Notes under the pieces: model-generated | Databases searched by the model: none | Seen by the model: only the letters and a program-made list of their open reading frames with translations | Told to the model about the DNA's origin: nothing | Program-made: the position numbers and the translations under genes | Shown: positions 44,558 through 55,049 of the stretch, one piece after another | Position numbering within the stretch: the first letter of the stretch is position 1 | Layout of the letters: each line of letters begins with the position of its first letter | NCBI GenBank assembly: GCA_963565915.1 | Contig: OY751492.1 | Span: 2,046,001-2,110,000, forward strand | Source: Entoloma clypeatum | Taxonomy: Eukaryota; Basidiomycota; Agaricomycetes; Agaricales; Entolomataceae | Direction of reading: 5' to 3' | Length of the DNA: 64,000 nt

Positions 44558-44866
44558 TGTTGAAGTTCCACCTGGGCGTTAGCCACAGATGTACTGAGCA
44601 ACCAGCTACAGTGGAAGTACTCTACATAACCGTTCTAGCCACTTACATGGTTTGGGAGGGGTGAGGCTGGTGAGAGCGGTTGAGGCTGGTAAGAGCGATG
44701 GAGCTGGTTAAGAGTCAAGAGACAACTTGTTGATATTGACAGTTTCCTGGTCTTATATACCGTACTACTGTTTGTACCAACCAAACAAGTATGTAATGAA
44801 GATATGTAAAGGTCACGTGATGTAATCTAATCTAATCTAATCTACGTGATGGGAAAAGTTTCAACA
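44558..44866 (-). repeat. LTR-a, 5' LTR of the copia-3 composite
   Basis: 309 bp. The GGTTATGGGCCCC primer site lies immediately inside (just below 44558 on the minus strand). Its first half resembles the copia-1 5' LTR and its second half the copia-2 5' LTR. Confidence 0.95.
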
Positions 44867-45288
44867 ATACCTGTAGTTCCTCAGTTCGAATATCAACAAA
44901 GTTCACTCCTCTACTCCCCGTTCGTGCCAGAGATCCTCGCCGTGGTACAATACGCCGACGACATCCTCATCTACTGCTCTTCCTCCATCGTTACTCTTCG
45001 ACGAGCTCAGTACTGCGTCCGAGTCACAACTCCGACGTCGTCCAACCATTTCCACGTCAATGTGTCTCTCACAGAGATCTTTCTGAGAACCTCCGCATCT
45101 CCGACCTCTCCTCCGACCTCCTGAAATTGGGACACCTTATCCAACAAACGGCGGCGCAACACATACGTTGAAGCCACGTCCCTCCCCTTCATCGTTCCTC
45201 CGCATTCCCGGAGTTCCGCTCCGGTCTCAGTTCTACGTCCGACCTCCAATGGACTCCGATGAAGCTCCGACTTTTCACCTACTTAACA

Positions 45289-45731
45289 AGGTCAGATGTC
45301 CTGTGATGCTGCTCAGAAATCTGGATGCTCCCAAGGGACAATGCAATGGGACCCGGTTGAGAATCATGGACATCAGAAGATGGGTATTGAAGTATAGAAT
45401 CATGAGTGGAGATGAAAGGTTTGCAGGTCAGACGGTGTTCATTCCAAGGATCACACTGGCATCCTCAGATGAGGAGCTTCTTATTCCACTCCATCAACGA
45501 CAGTTTCCTATCCAACTGGCATTTGCCATGACAATCAACCGAAGTCAAGAACAGTCATTGAGGCATGTAGGATTGGATTTACGTACAGGTGTTTTCTCTC
45601 ATGGTCAGTTATATGTAGCACTGTCTAGATGTACATCTGGACACAGATTAAAGATATTGCTCAAAGAGCAAGATGGAAACAGAACATTGAATGTAGTATA
45701 CAAAGAAATACTTGGTGGATTGCAGTTGTAA
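45289..45731 (+). pseudogene. Helitron helicase C-terminal fragment
   Basis: An open frame of ~147 codons (VRCPVMLLRNLDAPKGQCNG, TVFIPRITLAS, QFPIQLAFAMTINRSQEQS, LYVALSRCTSGHRLKIL, TLNVVYKEILGGLQL, stop) matches the end of Pif1-type Helitron helicases, including motif VI-like VALSR. Everything upstream is missing; the gypsy-B LTR ends exactly where it starts. Confidence 0.85.
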
Positions 45732-46025
45732 TTTATGATATGAATTGTTGCCAATGGACATCATGATTTCTTACATACAAAACAGGTTATTAAAAAATAG
45801 ACAATGTCTGTCAGAGACTTAAGATGCCAAGAACAAAATGACTTAGTATGCATGATTTCTTAGATACAAAAGAGATTATTGTCTGTGAGAGACTTAAGTT
45901 TCCAACAAAAAAGTGGCTTAGGCTCGTAGTTAGAGTGCCCTGTCGGAGTCTATCTTTAACGGCATCATCGCCTTCATAGTCATCGTTTCCGGTCTTGGTG
46001 ATGATACAAATTGAGTCTCGACTAT
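45732..46025. other. AT-rich spacer
   Basis: Contains two diverged copies of a ~70-bp segment (CATGATTTCTTA.ATACAAAA...GTCTGTSAGAGACTTAAG, near 45760-45830 and 45850-45910). No gene. A Helitron 3' terminus may lie here but I could not identify it. Confidence 0.4.
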
Positions 46026-48544
46026 CTACATTGTGCCAGCTGTCTCGCCTTCAGGAACATCCTCCCAGCCCCCCGCACCTTGACCAGCCGACGCCACAGA
46101 ATGCCCGGACTTCACAGAAATTCCAGAATCGCTTTGAAGGGACGGAGTGGATTTATGTTTAGACCTTTGCTCGAAAAGGAGAGAGTAGGCATTCTCAGTT
46201 ATATAATGCTCAAATTGACACACTAGTTGCTCGACAACTTGACGGCTAAGCCATGCTGGTAGTACCACTGGGAAAACGGTGGAATGGCGGCCGCGGGTGG
46301 AATAGTTTCTTGGGTTGTTCGGATCCAAAGTCTTCAAAATCTTCATAAGCTCCCAGCAAGCAGGGCAGCAGAGTTTCGACACCGAAACTTTCTTTCGATC
46401 CAACATCTATAGCATACATCCAAATAACTAATTAGTTGGAGAAAGCTAGATAGAACGGGACGCACCTGGATAACCTTGACGAGCTCCTCGTTATCCACCA
46501 TACCCCTATTGTCCATCCTGATGAGTGCATCAACTAATGCCACCAAGGCAGCTTCGCAATGCACTGTATAATATACCAACTCCTGCAAACCTTCGCCTTC
46601 TAACAACTTCTGGAATATGCGGAATATGTGATGTTTTTCGGACAGATCGGCATATTTGATGAATGATGCAAGGGTGTCGTACAATTTGCCCAGAAATTCC
46701 TCCGACGCTGAAATCTTCTCATCTTCGTCATCGATTGTAGGGCGGGAGGTCGAGTTGACGATGGTCTCTTTGATGATTGACTTAACTTCATTCCATGAAG
46801 GCATACGTAGCGCCTTATCTGGCGCAACGCCCAAAAGCGAGACCTTGATTGCGCTGGATTCAGCGCCGGCCTGTCCCAAACTCCTAGCGAAAGATTCCAA
46901 AGTATGCTTGGCCGAGAAGTGTTGAACGAAGAGTTTCATCGAGCCCTGAATCGCAGCGCTATTCGAACCGCCAATGTTGACGAGGATCCCAGAGAGTTCT
47001 TGGTCTTCTTCGCCCCGGGAGTATGGGTCAGCATAGGCAGCAGCCTTTCGCAACTTCTTGCCTTGATTGTGTACTAGGGAGCCTCGGGTTTGCCTGAATG
47101 GAATTCTCCTTGCAACAGCAAACTTGCTAAACTCCCCCTGAAAATCAGAAAGGGCTATCCGCAGGAGTTCCGTCTTGACCAGGAAATTCATATGGCATTG
47201 GAATGCTGTAGAATGCAGGATGGCGGTGAGGAGACGACCACTAGCGAGGACTCCATTAGCGGCTTTGTGGAGAGCCATGATGGCGGGGCTGGTGGTGGCG
47301 GGATCGCTAGCAGGAGCCTCAGCAGTGGGTTCGCTGGCAAAACTTCCATCGGGACCAGTAGAATCTTCATTATGACTTTCGGAATCGCTGTCGGAATCGC
47401 TGGCTGCTGCTGCTGCTGCTTTAGTCACCGCATTGTGTGCCTTGCGCAGTGATCGAATAGATGCCGCATAGGAGAGAAGACTTCCAACGAGAAGATGGTG
47501 AAACTCTAGATGGGTCTTTGAGTTGTATAAGATTGGGGGTGATTGCTGATATGCCGTTCGCAACTCTGGGAACCCTCTCTCATCTGCACCTTCAATCGGG
47601 TGGTAGTTGTATATGCGGGGCAATGCTACTTGCTCCACCAACTGAAGATGTCGTGAGAGGCTCCAGTCCGGCGATTCGGTTGTGATTGGAATGCCCGGAT
47701 TGGGCGCTGCTTCAAGCTTCGCTCGCTCGGCTGATAAGGGCGCATCTTTGATCTTCGTCAGATTATAAATCAAGCCAACAGAGGCCCAATGCCCGATGCG
47801 CCGTTCCAGCTTCTGCCAAGAAACCGAGAGAATGTACTCGGTAAACTGTGCGGAATACGAAGCCCGGTCGGGTTCGTTTGCATTCTGGAACCAGTTTACG
47901 TACCCGCAAACCGTCGCGATATGGTCCACAAACGATAGTCTAGTTATCATTGAACGGCGTTATGACTCGTCGGTATAGACATGCAATCGAGCTTACTGAG
48001 ACTCGAAAAGATAAGCAGGCTCCCGAGCCTTGATGTCCTTCCAGTGGTCCTCGCCAGGTGCGAGTAGTACGCATAGATTGGATGGTTGATCCGAGTCCTC
48101 CTCTCCCTTCTCTGGATTCGTCAAGTTTAAGACCTGGCCAAACTGCGTGACATCTTTTGATGCCATTGGGTTAAGGGAGTCCACCTGATTGCCTAGGGGC
48201 AGGCCGTCGCCGTCGCTCATTGCCGCGAAACTTAGAAAATTGACGGATTCCCCAGTGGGAGTAGCTTCCCTTGCCGACATACTCGCTAGGATCTCATTGT
48301 TACGGACAAGGAGAGCAAGTGCCGCATCCTCGGGGGTCCAGGGTTTGGGGGCGTTCGAACGGCTGACCCTCTCAACAAGGACGGCGGAGGTGTTGAGAGA
48401 CGGATGTTGATGCCTCGCAGTCGTGACCAGGGTGAGGATAAGAGACAGGTCGCTAAACCGTTTGCGAAGTTGGGCATCGTCAAGTTTGGCGTAAACTGGG
48501 TCAGGCGTCCAGGGCATAGCTGAAGGATTTTCGCTGTTCAACAT
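46026..48544 (-). CDS. OTT_1508-type deaminase-like protein (800 aa)
   Basis: Three exons (48544-47997, 47939-46466, 46406-46026) join in phase over introns of 57 and 59 bases. The N-terminal two thirds is alpha-helical with an Asp/Ser-rich low-complexity stretch (SDSDSDSESHNED). Near the C-terminus is a zinc-deaminase signature: HCEAALVALV (H643, E645) and, after the second intron, KVSVSKLCCPACWEL (C688, C691), followed by RGRHSTVFPVVLPAWL. This fits the OTT_1508-like family of the cytidine-deaminase superfamily, abundant in Agaricomycetes; substrate unknown. The start at 48544 is the first Met in frame inside host DNA. The frame is open further upstream, and a transposon nest begins ~105 bases before it. 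Confidence 0.75.
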
Positions 48545-48795
48545 CAACACGTATTCTGAGCTTGGAACTATTGGTGACTGTACTTGAAGAGATCGGGTTG
48601 AACCGGGGCCCGAGTTGTCATCGTGATTATTGAACAGAACTGTGGTAAGGTAGGGGACTAGCGTTGTGGAAAAAACCCCTTGGGGGTGTAAATTACCGAG
48701 TACATGACTAGCTACGACAGAGGCCCAAAGGGGGGTGTTTTTTACCGGTAATTTACCTGTATGTATAATCACGTGACCCCCAAATGAGCGGATTT

Positions 48796-51385
48796 CTACA
48801 GAAAGATGGCGGAAAAATCGTCGTCGTTCTCGTTCTCTACAGCCATCAGTGCCACCACACGGGTGGAAACTTCTCTCATAACCTCCGCCGGGCCATCCTC
48901 AGCCAATACACGAGCCAAAATTTTCGAACGGAAGTTGACTATGGAGTCGAACTCGGCCTCGAGGGACTCGTCCCGTTGAGGGTTTGGTGGCACTTTTTCG
49001 TCGAGCCACGAATCATCACGGTCTTCCTCGTCGGCGGGGTCAACGGTAGCACCTTGGATGTTCTTGATTTCACTATAATTGATGAGTTTTCCATAGGTTG
49101 GACCATTACGTGCCTACAAAGGTATGAGTTCACTTCCTCTTTAAAAATGACGACACTTACTTTCTTCTCAGTTTGATGAAATTGACGAATCTGAGTCATT
49201 GCTGTCATGGATGCTATGGACAAGCGAGCACGGAGGGGTGGGGTCAACCAGGTAAATGTCGAAACAGTTCGTTCTTCGGGCATGGAGTTGGCTCGTATCG
49301 CAAAGAGCTTGATTGCAAGGGACTATAAACCAAGGTATTAGACCCATATTAATCAAAGATTATAATCATAACTTACCGGAAGTACGAGGGAAAAATCAAT
49401 GCTGACGAGAGACTTCCAGTAAGCCAGCACGTCGTGGGCTTCAGTGGAAGGGGGTTGGTTGTAAGGGTACTGGCTGGGTGCATACTTCGCGAGCTCTGCA
49501 ACAAGCTGTTGTTTGAAGGCCTTACCCCTACCTTTCCAGCTCATGAGTTCTGGTTTATGACCATGGTAAATTTCCTTCTCCGCAATCATAACAAGATAGT
49601 TGGCGATGTTTGTGAAGACTTTTCTGTGTCGGATACCAGTGAAGTCGATACCTTGGTCTCGTACAGGGTCCCAGATATAGCCAGTATCATCATTCTTGAA
49701 TCAAGATATGCTAAAGAGTAATAGTGTGAAATTAATGGACATATGTGTTGCAATACTGCCATGTACCAGGATCAAGATAGGTGGCTGTGAGATAAGCACC
49801 TGCAGCTGACGACAATCGGCCACCATCTGCGAAGAGCTGTGCATGCCGGTGGTTGAGGATTGCTATGACCTCCTCCCTGACGTCGTTTGGTATCTCATTC
49901 TGTTCGTCTCTCAGAGCATGCATCGTCTTTTGAAGGAACACATGCCAATACACAAACACATCACCAGCTGTCGCTTCGTTGGCCTCGAGACAAGTGAGTG
50001 CATGAAGAGCAGGTAGTCCGATACTGATGAGCTAATGAAGATTGATTTTGAATAGTGCTGTTTCAATCGACGCATTGTTCACACTGAAAAACTGTGCATG
50101 GTCCTTTGACGACATTCAGCTAATTGCATATATGTATCGAAGTGGAAATCCTACCTCCAGGTCAAATTTTCCTCTCGCAGAAACAAGTTTAATTGCCTCT
50201 AAATTCCGTTGAACACTCAGACAAGCTAGAATGATGGTTCCGAAGCAAGTCTTTCCAATCGCCTCGAGTCCGCGTCCAATCTTGAGCTCCTTGCGAGCTG
50301 CGGTGAGTTCGGCGGCACCAATATGAGACTTGTGGAACTTGGTAACGATTGCGCGAACAGTTGCTATGGTCTACAGATAAAATAAATAGACAGGATGATT
50401 GTCAAAAAAAAGCACTCACAGGTTTGAAGAAATCTAACAAGACGACATTTTTCAGAGTGTTGCTGATGTGGTGTACGATGTCTGGAAGGTTGAGTATGGT
50501 CGGAACCCTATCGACAATGAGAAGACGGGATAATCTTGTATTTCCGGTACTGTCGGTGACGATGGCGACGAATCAAGAGGCGCCAATGGCATTGATTGTC
50601 TATTTGATCATTAAACGATGGTTGGTCAGATGTTGTGGGCGCATGTTTGACTTGTCTTCTTGAAAGTCAGCAATCCACTCGCCCGTGTGCGAATCACTTG
50701 TAGCCTCGCGTCCCTCCATGAAATACACCTTCCCCTGCTCTGTTGAAACATGGAGTGTCCAGAAAGCATCGTGATTCTTTGCAGTTCCACCATCGCAGGA
50801 TATGGTGAGATTCTCTTGTGTTTGCAAATACTTCAACTGCTGATTGTAGACGTGCTCTGCCTCAGCAGGAATTTGCTCAACTTCTAATGTCTCCCGACTT
50901 GCTAGACGATATGAAGAATCCATGATGGCAAAGATGTCACGCCACTCAGACTTTGACACAAGGTGCGTCGGCAGCCCGTGGATACAGAATAGCTTGACAA
51001 TGGCGAGATCCAATAGGGCATGTCGTTTTTTCTTTCCACCTGTCTTCGCCTGCTCATACAGAGAGAGCAGCTTTGATAATCCGTCATTCATCTTGATCTT
51101 CTTTACAGTATGGTCCTGTGCTTTGCCATTGTCACCAGCATCCAGAGCGTCCAGTTTTCGTGATACTGAATTTTTCAGGGTAGCCTCACGTGCAAGCATC
51201 CGGAGTTCCTGCGATAACTTGAAGCATTTTGTAGCATGGCGAATGGTGTGCTTTGTTCCGCGGTTTACAAAGGTATAGGTGCATGACTGGCCAGCACATC
51301 GATGAAGCATTTTTGTTGGCTCTTTTTGGCAGTAACACCTCACCAGAAGAGCGTTGAGAATACTCTTTTCTGGACATCCACCCAC
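48796..51385 (-). pseudogene. hAT-1 transposase
   Basis: Reading 5'-3' on the minus strand: Cys/His zinc-finger-like region (CYCQKEPTKMLHRCAGQSC, TKHTIRHATKC), YLQTQENLTISCDGG (first catalytic region), EGREATSDSHTGEWIADF, VAIVTDSTGNTRLSRLL (second Asp), LPDIVHHISNTLKNVV, TKFHKSHIGAAELTAARKEL, FVYWHVFLQKTMHAL, HDVLAYWKSLVSIDFSLV and IRANSMPEERTVSTFTWL (C-terminal dimerisation domain), then a last exon ending at 48796 (DDDFSAIFL). Several introns are clear, e.g. GTGAGTGC...CTGTAG at ~50397-50419 and GTAAGTTATG...TTATAG at ~49324-49376. A TGA at 50573-50575 replaces an expected Arg, and a TAG lies near 50035. The exact start and some exon edges are uncertain. Confidence 0.8.
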
Positions 51386-53036
51386 TGACCTGCCACTAAG
51401 GACTGCGGTGCTGGCTCAGGAGCGTCAACCAGTGGATTATCATCAAAGACCCAGTCGTCTTCCTGGTCAGTGTAATCAGCCTTGGCCTCTTCAGGAGTGG
51501 TGTGAGAGGGTACAGGTGCCACCGGGACAATAATGGGAGCAGGAGCTGAGCGCTTTTGGGGGATATTGGATGTACTGGGTGGAGCTGGTGTGTTGGCCGT
51601 TGTTGATTTGACATTGGTTGGTTTTAATTTTGGCTTTGCAGCCTGTTTCGCCTTGTGACTAGAGGTTCCAGTACTTGAGTCCTTCTGGACTGGCGCCAAC
51701 TTTGGAGTGGCAGGTTTGGAGCTGGGGACTACTGGTTGGAATGTGGTGCTGGACGGCAGGAACGGGGTGCCCACAGAAAGATACGATTCCAGAGACCTTG
51801 AGTTTGGGATCGTTGATGAAGCTTTGATGGCAAAGGTGGGTTCCTGTTGTGATAATTGTTAGAGTTTGATCTAGAATGAAACAGAAGACACACATTATCC
51901 TCAAGAAAGCTGACAACTGCTTTCAAGATATCTACACGCCGCGAGAGGCACTCTCCCCCCGGAACAAGCTCCCTTGCTGCTCCCAAGTAGCACTCAATTG
52001 CATTTTGCGAGAGGATTGAAGATGAATGTTTGTCCTTTTGTCGAGTACATGGAATGGTGAGAATTTTGAACTCCTCACCAATATGTTCCATAAGCCACCA
52101 GGATATAATAGCAGCCCATTCATCAGGTACAGGAAAGCCGAGAGAGTCGGCATAGCCAACAGTTTTATTGGGTACATCAACAATGATACCGACCCAATGG
52201 TTGCCAGCGTTATCCTGGTCAGGTAAAGCAGTGGTCCCTCCACAAATTCGGACCGATAAATTCATTGCTAGCTTTGTATAGGCACCACTTTGAAGAGCTT
52301 CGCCAATTTGTCGAACGCAAGTCACGGAGTGGTCCATCTGGTACGAGGACTTAGTGTATCGGAAAACAGACTGCAGCTTATCGACAGTCAACGTATTAAT
52401 GGCATAGGCTCTAGATCCCATCTTCAAGAGTGTAGCATTCAATACCACACCCATTTGGTCCATATGGGAAGACGCTAACCATTCCTCGGAGCAGTACTTG
52501 GCAAGCAATTCGATGTTCGGCAGGCCCATCGACATGGGTAATGTCCCCTTCCATGAAATCCTCCCAAGCAGGTTTTTCGACTCATTCTCCCCCTTCTGAC
52601 CCTTATTCATGAGCCAGGCTAGGGCCAACGACCAACAGCTCTTTGCAGCAACAAGTTCGTGCACGTTCTTCCAGTAATTGATGACCCAAAATGGGAGCTG
52701 CAAATCACCACCAGCTGGCATCACATAATTGAATGACAGGTAAAGCTCGGCAATGACATCATCCTCGATTCCTCTTTGGAGGTAGTCGACATCTTCTAGG
52801 GTCAGCATCAGGAATCCAAGAAGTAACATGGCCAATCTGGCATTGACGGTGCTTGGAGCCTCTGTCCATAGTTTTTCCTTGCCTCTGAGGTCGGGTGGGG
52901 AATCAGTGGGAGGGGTAGGGAACTGAAGGAGATCAGCGACATTGAGTTGTGCGTCAGGGAGAAGTATAGCAAAAATATCATCCGGAATTGATATCCCCAT
53001 GACTGGAAGCAAGGGCAGAGAATTGTATTGGACCAT
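51340..53036 (-). CDS. Ulp1/C48-type cysteine protease-like protein of hAT-1, catalytic Cys replaced by Ser
   Basis: Exons 53036-51894 and 51843-51340 (50-base GTGTGT...AACAG intron) give 548 residues. After a helical N-terminal region comes a C48 fold: GNHWVGIIVDV (His ~280), TVGYADSLGFP (Asp ~297), then TRQKDKHSSSILSQNAIE, where the Gln is present but the position of the nucleophile (~339) is Ser (codon TCT, one base from TGT). A Pro/Lys/Thr-rich tail follows, with an acidic end (DYTDQEDDWVFDD). Its 3' end overlaps the transposase frame by ~45 bases. Family members remove SUMO/ubiquitin-like tags; transposon-borne Ulp1 genes are known, e.g. in plant Mutator-like elements. Probably inactive as a cysteine protease. 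Confidence 0.75.
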
Positions 53037-53696
53037 CTGTATGTTACATGGAAATTTTATCATGATCATACCATGTGATGTATGATGATATCCTAGGAGG
53101 TGGTAATTTACTAGGCACGTGACCATATTTACTGGTAAAAAAGGGGTCCGGTAAAAAACTAGAGGTTTTTTCCACAGCACTATAGGGGACATCCATTCTC
53201 CACCAATGTCACATGACACAGTGTGACAATGCCAAATACGGAAAACTCTCTTCAAAATTTTATGATCGCCTAGTCTACTCTCCAAATTCATTGTTCTGAG
53301 TCAATCGGCTCCCAAAAGATTCTTTAAAATGGGCCAAAGGTGTCCGATCCAAGGTATGAAGAAGTAATACTGAGAACTGCATGTGGAATATCAAAAATTG
53401 TCCTGACGACAATCATTCTCCTCCAAAACACACACACCACACTTGTCAAAATGGGCCAGATGCCCAAACGGACGTGTAAACTCCTTGAGAACTTCAAGGG
53501 GGGGGGATTAAGAAGTGTTCTAAGAGGAACAGGGATGATGAGGAAACAGAAAACATAAATGAGATCATCACACTTACTAGACATTGTCTCTGATGCTTCT
53601 TCCGTCACTCAGGGAGTATTTGGTGACCCATTGAAGACCCATGATTCAACATTTCGAACACTTGATCTTCATACCTTACACCTAGTGTATAATTTT

Positions 53697-54818
53697 TAGA
53701 CTGGCCGCGGTCCGGTTCCGAACCCCGCGAACCCGGTTCGAACCTGGTCTGGGGGCGGGGGAGGCAACGGCCCCAAATGTCGATTCAAGAAACCCAATCT
53801 CACTTGCCATGTGTTAATCACATGATTGCATAACATGGCTTGTTGATCATGATCAACAAGCCATCTCCAACTCATCCCTGCCTCCGTCTCCCAGCCACCA
53901 TATCCTTCCCAGGAGGTCAAGAAAGAGACCCCTCTGCTTCTAGCCCATTCCGGAGCGACATGACGAACATCTGGAGGAAAATTCGAACGTCCACGAAAAT
54001 TTGGCGCTGAAAAGCGAAAACGCGAATGACTCGATTACGGACGCGATGTATGCTCTACAAGAGGCCTCTACAGGCATGAGACATAATGCCTATGAAGTAG
54101 AAGGACTCACGATAGCATCATGAGGCCGTTTTTGAGCAGTATAGGGCTTGAGGGGGAAGGACAACTTTGGACAGCCAGAACATGGCCAAAACCTCGCCGA
54201 TTCGTCCCAAGTCTTTTTCAATCCCTGTTATACCTCTAATCGAACCCTCCAACGCCTAGAGCACCTACCCCTGCACCGCCGTTCCGACGAAAATAATTTT
54301 TTCGCCCACATCGCCGAATTTGGCCAATTTCGACTATAACTTTTGAACGCCGTTGCCCGGAACCATAAACCTATATATCTACAGAAAGCTCTCGACGAGC
54401 TCTTTCGGTTGGACCTAACGCCCACGAAATCCGTCGAGTGTACGCCCAGAAAATTGCGAAACATCGGCCAGCAGGGCAACACACCATTTCCCCACGAGCA
54501 CAGCCACCATTCGAAACTTCGACCAACAGCCACCACTTCTACGAGAGAAAGTCCGCACAAGGCAAATGTGGGGGCCCGCGCCCGGCGTGGTGGAGGGGGG
54601 GATACATAACAAGGTATATTACGATATTTTGAATGCACTGGCACAAAATGCTTTTTTTCGTGCCGAACCTACGTTCGAACCCGAACCTGAACCTCGCGAC
54701 CCCGAACCTTGTGTTCAGGTTCGTGTTCGACCCCCACCCGCACTGAACCTTGAGGTTCATGTTCAGGTTCAGGCCGAATGAGGTCGAACCCGAACCGAAC
54801 CGAACCCCGGCCAGTCTA
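53697..54818. mobile_element. hAT-2: non-autonomous 1.1-kb hAT-type element
   Basis: Ends TAGACTGGCCG...CCGGCCAGTCTA-type inverted repeats with an exact 8-bp duplication ATAATTTT (53689-53696, 54819-54826). Both terminal ~100 bp are packed with GAACC/GGTTC units in both orientations (subterminal repeats). The middle shows no transposase; it may include unrelated captured DNA. Confidence 0.85.
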
Positions 54819-55049
54819 ATAATTTTGATATTCACATTGTAAATATCCATATTTCTTCACTATATTTTAGATCTAGAAGCTTTACCATTATTTAAATCGA
54901 TTGTTGGGATGTGATTTTGCCCTAAATGACCGAAGTTTGTGATATCTGTCAATTGATGAAAAGCCACGACCATCGCGCCCGTTTTGGCGCAAACATAACG
55001 CAGGTGTCACAGTCATGTGACATTGGTGGAGAATGGATGTCCCCTACCT

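Larger units (their letters stand above)
38589..44866 (-). mobile_element. copia-3 composite: three LTRs, a 185-bp host segment and an intact Ty1/copia
   Basis: On the + strand the order is ATACC, LTR-c (38589-38897), 185 bp (38898-39082), LTR-b (39083-39392), internal region, LTR-a (44558-44866), ATACC. The two outer LTRs are 309 bp each and differ at about two positions; the inner one is 310 bp and matches the copia-1 3' LTR. The ATACC duplication (38584-38588, 44867-44871) shows that the whole unit inserted at once. It carries an open gag-pol, a primer site and a polypurine tract next to LTR-b. Confidence 0.93.
38293..45288 (+). repeat. gypsy-B 3' LTR (713 bp), split by the copia-3 composite
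   Basis: The left piece is 38293-38588 and the right piece 44872-45288. Removing the copia insert and one ATACC restores 713 bp, the same length as the solo LTR at 20336-21048. Ends are TGTTATATCC...CTTAACA. The right piece encodes, in one frame, LINE-like reverse-transcriptase motif V (see findings). Confidence 0.92.
48659..53182 (-). mobile_element. hAT-1: 4.5-kb hAT transposon with TIRs and 8-bp duplication
   Basis: Ends TAGCGTTGTGGAAAAAACC and (reverse complement) TAGTGCTGTGGAAAAAACC fit the hAT TAGNG terminal pattern. TAGGGGAC is duplicated exactly (48651-48658, 53183-53190). Subterminal GTAAATTACC, TTTTTACCGG and CACGTGACC motifs occur at both ends. Two genes on the minus strand fill it: a Ulp1-like protease then the transposase. 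One clear nonsense codon in the transposase suggests the copy is dead or nearly so. Confidence 0.93.
48648..55049. mobile_element. Element M: TIR element hosting two nested hAT insertions
   Basis: The right end (AGGTAGGGGACATCCATTCT read on the minus strand from 55049) is an inverted repeat of the left end, which is split: its first 11 bases lie at 48648-48658 and the rest resumes at 53183. The TIR is ~45 bp (CCACCAATGTCACATGAC shared). TA flanks both ends (48646-48647, 55050-55051), a weak duplication. Without the nested elements, M is about 750 bp and non-coding. Confidence 0.75.

Noticed and set aside
53085..53291. N-terminal extension of the protease frame beyond 53036
   Set aside because: It runs through the hAT-1 TIR and target duplication into element M, so it cannot be part of the hAT-1 gene.
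54566..54781. Repetitive peptide frame rich in EPE and PRD
   Set aside because: Produced by the GAACC subterminal repeats of hAT-2.
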